NCBI GenBank assembly: GCA_015493635.1
Contig: WGCU01000055.1
Location: 1-54,368 of the forward strand
Origin: Spirochaetaceae bacterium
Lineage (GTDB): Bacteria > Spirochaetota > Spirochaetia > B11-G9
DNA length: 54,368 bases
Direction: 5' to 3'
The notes beneath the pieces were generated by a model that searched no databases, was not told the origin of the DNA, and saw nothing but the letters and a program-made list of their open reading frames with translations. Every line of letters starts with the position of its first letter. Position 1 is the stretch's first letter. Positions 51,897-54,368 of the stretch are shown here, one piece after another. Both the position numbers and the translations under genes were made by a program.

Positions 51897-52547
51897 ATGT
51901 CACTTGACCTTTCCATGTTTGACCGGTTTGCAGTTACCTATCAACCGGAAGATATTATCTTTTGTGAACATGAACCGGGAGATACTTTTTATCTTATACA
52001 GTCCGGCAGGGTTCAAATTGTAAAAATTATAGATGATATTGAAAAAAATATTGACATCCTGCATCCCGGCGAGATCTTTGGAGAGATGGCGATTCTTGAA
52101 GAAGCACCTCGTTCTGCATCAGCTGTTGCTCTTGATCAAGTCCGTGCTCTCGAATTTAACCGGGAGAATTTTGAAATACTTATGAAAGGTACTCCCCAGA
52201 TAGCTTTAAAACTCCTCAAACTGTTTACCAAAAGGATCTATGATCAGAAACGGAGATTTCTTATTTTGACCCTCAATGATGAGCAGGCTAAAGTCGCGGA
52301 TGTTTTTCTTATGCTTTCTGAGACCCAGCATATTGAGGATCCTGATAAAGATGAAAGGGTTTTTAATATAGCGGTTGATGATATCGCTCACTGGGCCGGT
52401 ATGTCTCCTGAACGGAGCAGAGCAGTTCTCAATCATTTTGTCAGTCAAAGACGGGTTGAGATATTTCCTGATAAAATCGTCGTAAAAAATATCAATGATT
52501 TTGCCCGGTTTGTTAATTCCAAACGGCGGCAGCAGGTTACTGACTAG
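51897..52547 (+). CDS. Crp/Fnr-family transcriptional regulator
   Basis: 216 residues. The cNMP-binding domain has IIFCEHEPGDTFYLIQSGRV and HPGEIFGEMAILEEAPRSASA, with the GE-RSA phosphate-binding cassette intact. A long C-helix (LKLLKLFTKRIYDQK) follows, then a winged HTH near VDDIAHWAGMSPERSRAVLNHF and EIFPDKIVVKNI. cAMP or a related nucleotide should be the ligand. It starts 3 bp after the cNMP-TPR gene, with GAGGGG upstream. No Fnr-type N-terminal cysteines are present. Confidence 0.88.
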   Translation: MSLDLSMFDRFAVTYQPEDIIFCEHEPGDTFYLIQSGRVQIVKIIDDIEKNIDILHPGEIFGEMAILEEAPRSASAVALDQVRALEFNRENFEILMKGTPQIALKLLKLFTKRIYDQKRRFLILTLNDEQAKVADVFLMLSETQHIEDPDKDERVFNIAVDDIAHWAGMSPERSRAVLNHFVSQRRVEIFPDKIVVKNINDFARFVNSKRRQQVTD

Positions 52548-52774
52548 AAGTGACAAGGCTTGAAGAATTAATAATTCTTTTAAAACAGGCTCCTTATAAA
52601 GCGTTTATCCAGCCTCATAACGTCCCTGACCATTATGCCATAAATAGCTGAGTATTATTACTATTCCCGGAGTGAATGTTATTGTCGTCTATTCTTCCAG
52701 AGAAGGTCAAGATTCCATGGCGGGAGGTTTTCTTCCCATTAAAAATCTTGATAAGAATAAAAGTCTTCACACCT

Positions 52775-52792
52775 TTGTCCGGTTCCGGACAA
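52775..52792. promoter_or_regulatory. Perfect 18-bp palindrome, candidate operator
   Basis: TTGTCCGG-TT-CCGGACAA, 32 bp upstream of the -35 box of the LuxR-type gene. Two-fold symmetry and length fit a dimeric regulator site. It does not match the Crp consensus. The only DNA-binding proteins nearby are the Crp-like and LuxR-type proteins. Confidence 0.5.
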
Positions 52793-52823
52793 TAAGGTAC
52801 GTGGAACAGATCACCTTAACTTC

Positions 52824-52852
52824 TTGAAATTAGTCGGTATGTGGCATAGTAT
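52824..52852 (+). promoter_or_regulatory. Promoter of the LuxR-type gene
   Basis: TTGAAA (52824-52829), a 17-bp spacer and TAGTAT (52847-52852), only 6 bp before the ATG, with no ribosome site. A leaderless mRNA is predicted. Confidence 0.6.
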
Positions 52853-52858
52853 CTGAGC

Positions 52859-53800
52859 ATGGTTTACTTTATTTCTGAACTATTCCTATTTTTCCATTTT
52901 TCCATTATTTTCTCACTTACCGTCCTGTGTATTATCCTTTATATAAAAACAAAAGATACACTTATAAAAAACTTTCTTTTTGTTCTTTTGCCCCTTGTCC
53001 TTTATACCTTTATTGCTTTCCTTTATTATTTCGGTTCTGATGCGGGAATTCAACTATCGGTGCATGCTGAGTCTGCTCTTTTCCTTTATGCAGCACTTGT
53101 TGTCGTCCTTTCTATTGTATTTTTTGCACGAGGTGTTTCAAGATATCTCGTCGCTCTTCTTTCTCTGGAAATAAAGAGTAGAAAACTTGCGTATAATCTC
53201 ATAAATATGGGGAGTTTCCTTTTTTTTCTGTTCAGTATTTTTTTTATTTTCTTACAGACTTCTGCGAATTGGAAATATGCATTTTTTATAGCTTTAAACA
53301 GACTGTATGTTTATAGTTCTCTGGTACTTATTCTTCCGACAATTGTCGCATCCGTGTATCTTCAGCGGAGAGAGGGGAGTGTAAACTACCACCTTCTCTC
53401 AGAGATAATGATAGCTTTTTATCCCCTCCTGCTTTTTGCTCCCCTGGATGCTCTTTTCTTTATGAAAAGCCCGTTTAAACTTGTTGACATTTCTTACTCT
53501 CTTTTCTCCTTTTTTGTTTATTTTTTTGTTGCCCGTCATTATATCTATAATTATGAACCTGATACTAAAAACATGCAGACGGAAATTGATGCCTTTTATG
53601 AAAAGTATGACATCAGTAAAAGAGAGAAAGAAATAATCAGCCAGCTTCTGACCGGTAAAAGCAATAAAGAGATAGCTGCGGAATTATACATCTCCTATAA
53701 TACCGTAAAAACCCACGTTAAAAATATTTACAGGAAATTGGACGTCGTAAACAGAATACAGCTCATCCATAAAATAAAGATCACCCACCGGGGTGATTAA
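52859..53800 (+). CDS. Membrane-anchored LuxR-type transcriptional regulator
   Basis: 313 residues. Seven predicted membrane helices (about residues 5-230) are followed by a cytoplasmic LuxR HTH: DISKREKEIISQLLTGKSNKEIAAELYIS and NTVKTHVKNIYRKLDVVNR. There is no receiver or kinase domain, so it is a one-component membrane regulator that would bind DNA from the membrane. The signal sensed is unknown. A 7-bp inverted repeat overlaps its stop (ATCACCC 53780-53786/GGGTGAT 53791-53797) but lacks a T tract. The NAD-epimerase gene lies 100 bp downstream on the same strand. Confidence 0.85.
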   Translation: MVYFISELFLFFHFSIIFSLTVLCIILYIKTKDTLIKNFLFVLLPLVLYTFIAFLYYFGSDAGIQLSVHAESALFLYAALVVVLSIVFFARGVSRYLVALLSLEIKSRKLAYNLINMGSFLFFLFSIFFIFLQTSANWKYAFFIALNRLYVYSSLVLILPTIVASVYLQRREGSVNYHLLSEIMIAFYPLLLFAPLDALFFMKSPFKLVDISYSLFSFFVYFFVARHYIYNYEPDTKNMQTEIDAFYEKYDISKREKEIISQLLTGKSNKEIAAELYISYNTVKTHVKNIYRKLDVVNRIQLIHKIKITHRGD

Positions 53801-53900
53801 ATAATACTCCGTTGTATACCCATTAACTCATCCTTATAGTCGATTGTTTTTCGTTGTATTATCCCCGATGTTAGAATAAGTAAAGGTTTTGGAGAAAGCG

Positions 53901-54218
53901 ATGATAGAAAAAACAATACTTTTAACAGGTGCAGCTGGAAATATGGGATATGAAGGATTAAAGCTCCTCGTTAAGAATAATAAATTCGCCGTAAAAATAC
54001 TTGCTCTGCCGGATAAAACAAGTAAAAGAAAACTTGCCCCATTTGCTGAAAAAGATAATGTTGAAATTATCTGGGGAAACCTGACCAGATATGAGAATGT
54101 ATTACAGGCAGTTGAAGGATCTGACTATGTCCTTCATGTGGGGGCTCTTGTTTCGCCTGCTGCAGATTACTATCCCGTGCTTACCGAAAAGGTGAATTAC
54201 GGAGGGACTCTTAATATA
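53901..54218 (+). pseudogene. NAD-dependent epimerase/dehydratase, interrupted by an IS200-like element
   Basis: The ATG at 53901 follows GGAG at 6 nt. The first 106 residues are an extended-SDR Rossmann domain: TILLTGAAGNMGYEGLKLL, VEIIWGNLTRYENVLQAVEG, SDYVLHVGALVSPAADYYP and VNYGGTLNI. At the point where family members continue with the NYGGTLNILxA helix, the sequence changes abruptly into the end of an IS200/IS605 element (about 54219). The frame stays open into the element but encodes unrelated residues. The rest of the gene should lie beyond the element, outside the window. The closest functional guess is a lipid or sugar dehydratase; a bCerR-like ceramide reductase is possible but unproven. 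Confidence 0.8.
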
Positions 54219-54227
54219 AGTCAACAA

Positions 54228-54246
54228 CCACCCCCAGAGGAGGTGG
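54228..54246 (-). repeat. Subterminal hairpin of the IS200-like element
   Basis: On the minus strand an 8-bp stem, CCACCTCC (54246-54239) with GGGGGTGG (54235-54228), one T-G wobble and a three-base loop, followed by TTGTTGACT to the boundary. Confidence 0.75.
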
Positions 54247-54260
54247 CTTGCGGCGGGCCT

Positions 54261-54368
54261 CTAAAAGAGGCCAAATTCTCTCTGCTGACTCTCTTCGAGC
54301 CGCTCATTCTCTTCCTGATATTTAACATATCTCCTTATTTTATCTTCATCCAAGCCTATTGTACTTAC
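54261..54368 (-). CDS. tnpA: IS200-like Y1 transposase TnpA, C-terminal 35 residues (5' end outside window)
   Basis: The frame read from 54368 leftwards gives STIGLDEDKIRRYVKYQEEN and ends EFGLF with TAG at 54263-54261. The TxGLDExxIRRYxxxQE pattern near the C-terminus is that of IS200/IS605 single-strand transposases, which cut and paste a DNA strand through a tyrosine nucleophile at replication forks. The catalytic HUH and Tyr lie outside the window, so activity cannot be judged. Confidence 0.8.
   Translation of the reverse strand, partial: VSTIGLDEDKIRRYVKYQEENERLEESQQREFGLF

Larger units (their letters stand above)
52548..52858. other. 311-bp intergenic region with hairpin, palindrome and promoter
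   Basis: It contains a weak A+T-rich hairpin after the Crp gene (AAGAATT 52563-52569/AATTCTT 52573-52579 then T residues), an 18-bp perfect palindrome (52775-52792) and the promoter of the LuxR-type gene (52824-52852). Two short open frames, about 39 codons from ATG 52676 and about 50 codons in another frame ending near 52830, show no homology I recognise. They may be remnants. Confidence 0.5.
54219..54368 (-). mobile_element. IS200/IS605-type insertion element, partial (right end side)
   Basis: From about 54219 to the window edge. On the minus strand the tnpA end is followed by two hairpins. GGCCTCT/AGAGGCC (54272-54266 and 54262-54256) overlaps the tnpA stop. CCACCTCC/GGGGGTGG (54246-54239 and 54235-54228), with a TCT loop, lies 9 nt from the boundary, as expected for the subterminal foldback recognised by Y1 transposases. 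No inverted terminal repeats are seen, in keeping with this family. Confidence 0.8.

Noticed and set aside
52676-52795. A 39-codon ORF with a nearby GGAG in the 52548-52858 gap
   Set aside because: The spacing to the ATG is short, the sequence has no recognisable similarity, and an overlapping frame looks equally protein-like. I see no basis for calling a gene.
53780-53797. Inverted repeat at the end of the LuxR-type gene as a terminator
   Set aside because: The 7-bp stem is followed by TAAATAAT rather than a T tract, so termination is not supported.
1-54368. CRISPR arrays, rRNA or tRNA genes, prophage, replication origin
   Set aside because: No repeat-spacer pattern, conserved rRNA or tRNA motifs, phage structural genes or DnaA-box cluster were seen on either strand.

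Overview
The window looks like a chromosomal segment of a diderm spirochaete. The main evidence is a homologue of the Borrelia P83/100 antigen family, lipoproteins with loose lipoboxes, an Mla/MCE lipid-transport operon, a membrane-anchored LuxR-type regulator, and a murG-cvpA-holB-histidine kinase-NtrC order that I recall (unchecked) from treponemes. No rRNA, tRNA, CRISPR array or phage module is visible. The only mobile element is a partial IS200/IS605-type element at the right edge.

Layout. 1-7247 (+): 3' end of RNase HI, then yifB/comM-like, HtrA protease, uvrB, an SH3 lipoprotein and a DUF445 membrane protein. 7255-11224 (-): a complete thiamine ABC transporter (thiB-thiP-thiQ) behind a TPP riboswitch and a strong promoter. 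11299-13964 (+): a soluble chemoreceptor fused to a solute-binding domain, then a lipoprotein with a CYTH-like signature and a terminator. 14023-20898 (+): cimA, murG, cvpA, holB and an NtrB/NtrC-type pair. 20911-22069 (-): a J-domain protein and a DapF homologue lacking both catalytic cysteines. 22165-24627 (+): a DinG helicase with an N-terminal JAB domain, then groES (-) and a small unknown protein. 25546-29247 (+): a group 2 sigma-70 factor behind a near-consensus sigma-54 promoter, then pyruvate phosphate dikinase. 29322-34212 (+): an ABC-F protein, a beta-propeller protein and P83/100. 34204-37111 (-): PBP1A and an orphan ParB-N domain.

The right third is an envelope-lipid island. On the minus strand, mlaE-mlaF-mlaD continue into a TPR lipoprotein, a small membrane protein, a LysM/M23 peptidase and a PEGA protein (43166 down to 37276). 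Divergent from them lie a GNAT-like acyltransferase, a eukaryote-like 3-ketodihydrosphingosine reductase and a serine palmitoyltransferase, which is a sphingolipid pathway. Convergent with these come an HxxxDG acyltransferase of the PapA/AATase type and an MMPL/RND lipid exporter. A PlsC acyltransferase, two cyclic-nucleotide-binding proteins and the LuxR regulator follow. I infer a locus that makes, acylates and exports an unusual sphingolipid, beside an Mla system whose ATPase has lost catalytic residues. At the right edge an NAD-dependent epimerase gene is interrupted by the IS200-like element.

Two regulatory patterns run through the window. A sigma-54 promoter drives an alternative sigma factor, and an NtrC-type activator is encoded a few kilobases upstream, which recalls the Borrelia RpoN-RpoS cascade. 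Six genes have good -35/-10 boxes placed so close to the start codon, with no Shine-Dalgarno sequence, that their mRNAs should be leaderless or nearly so.
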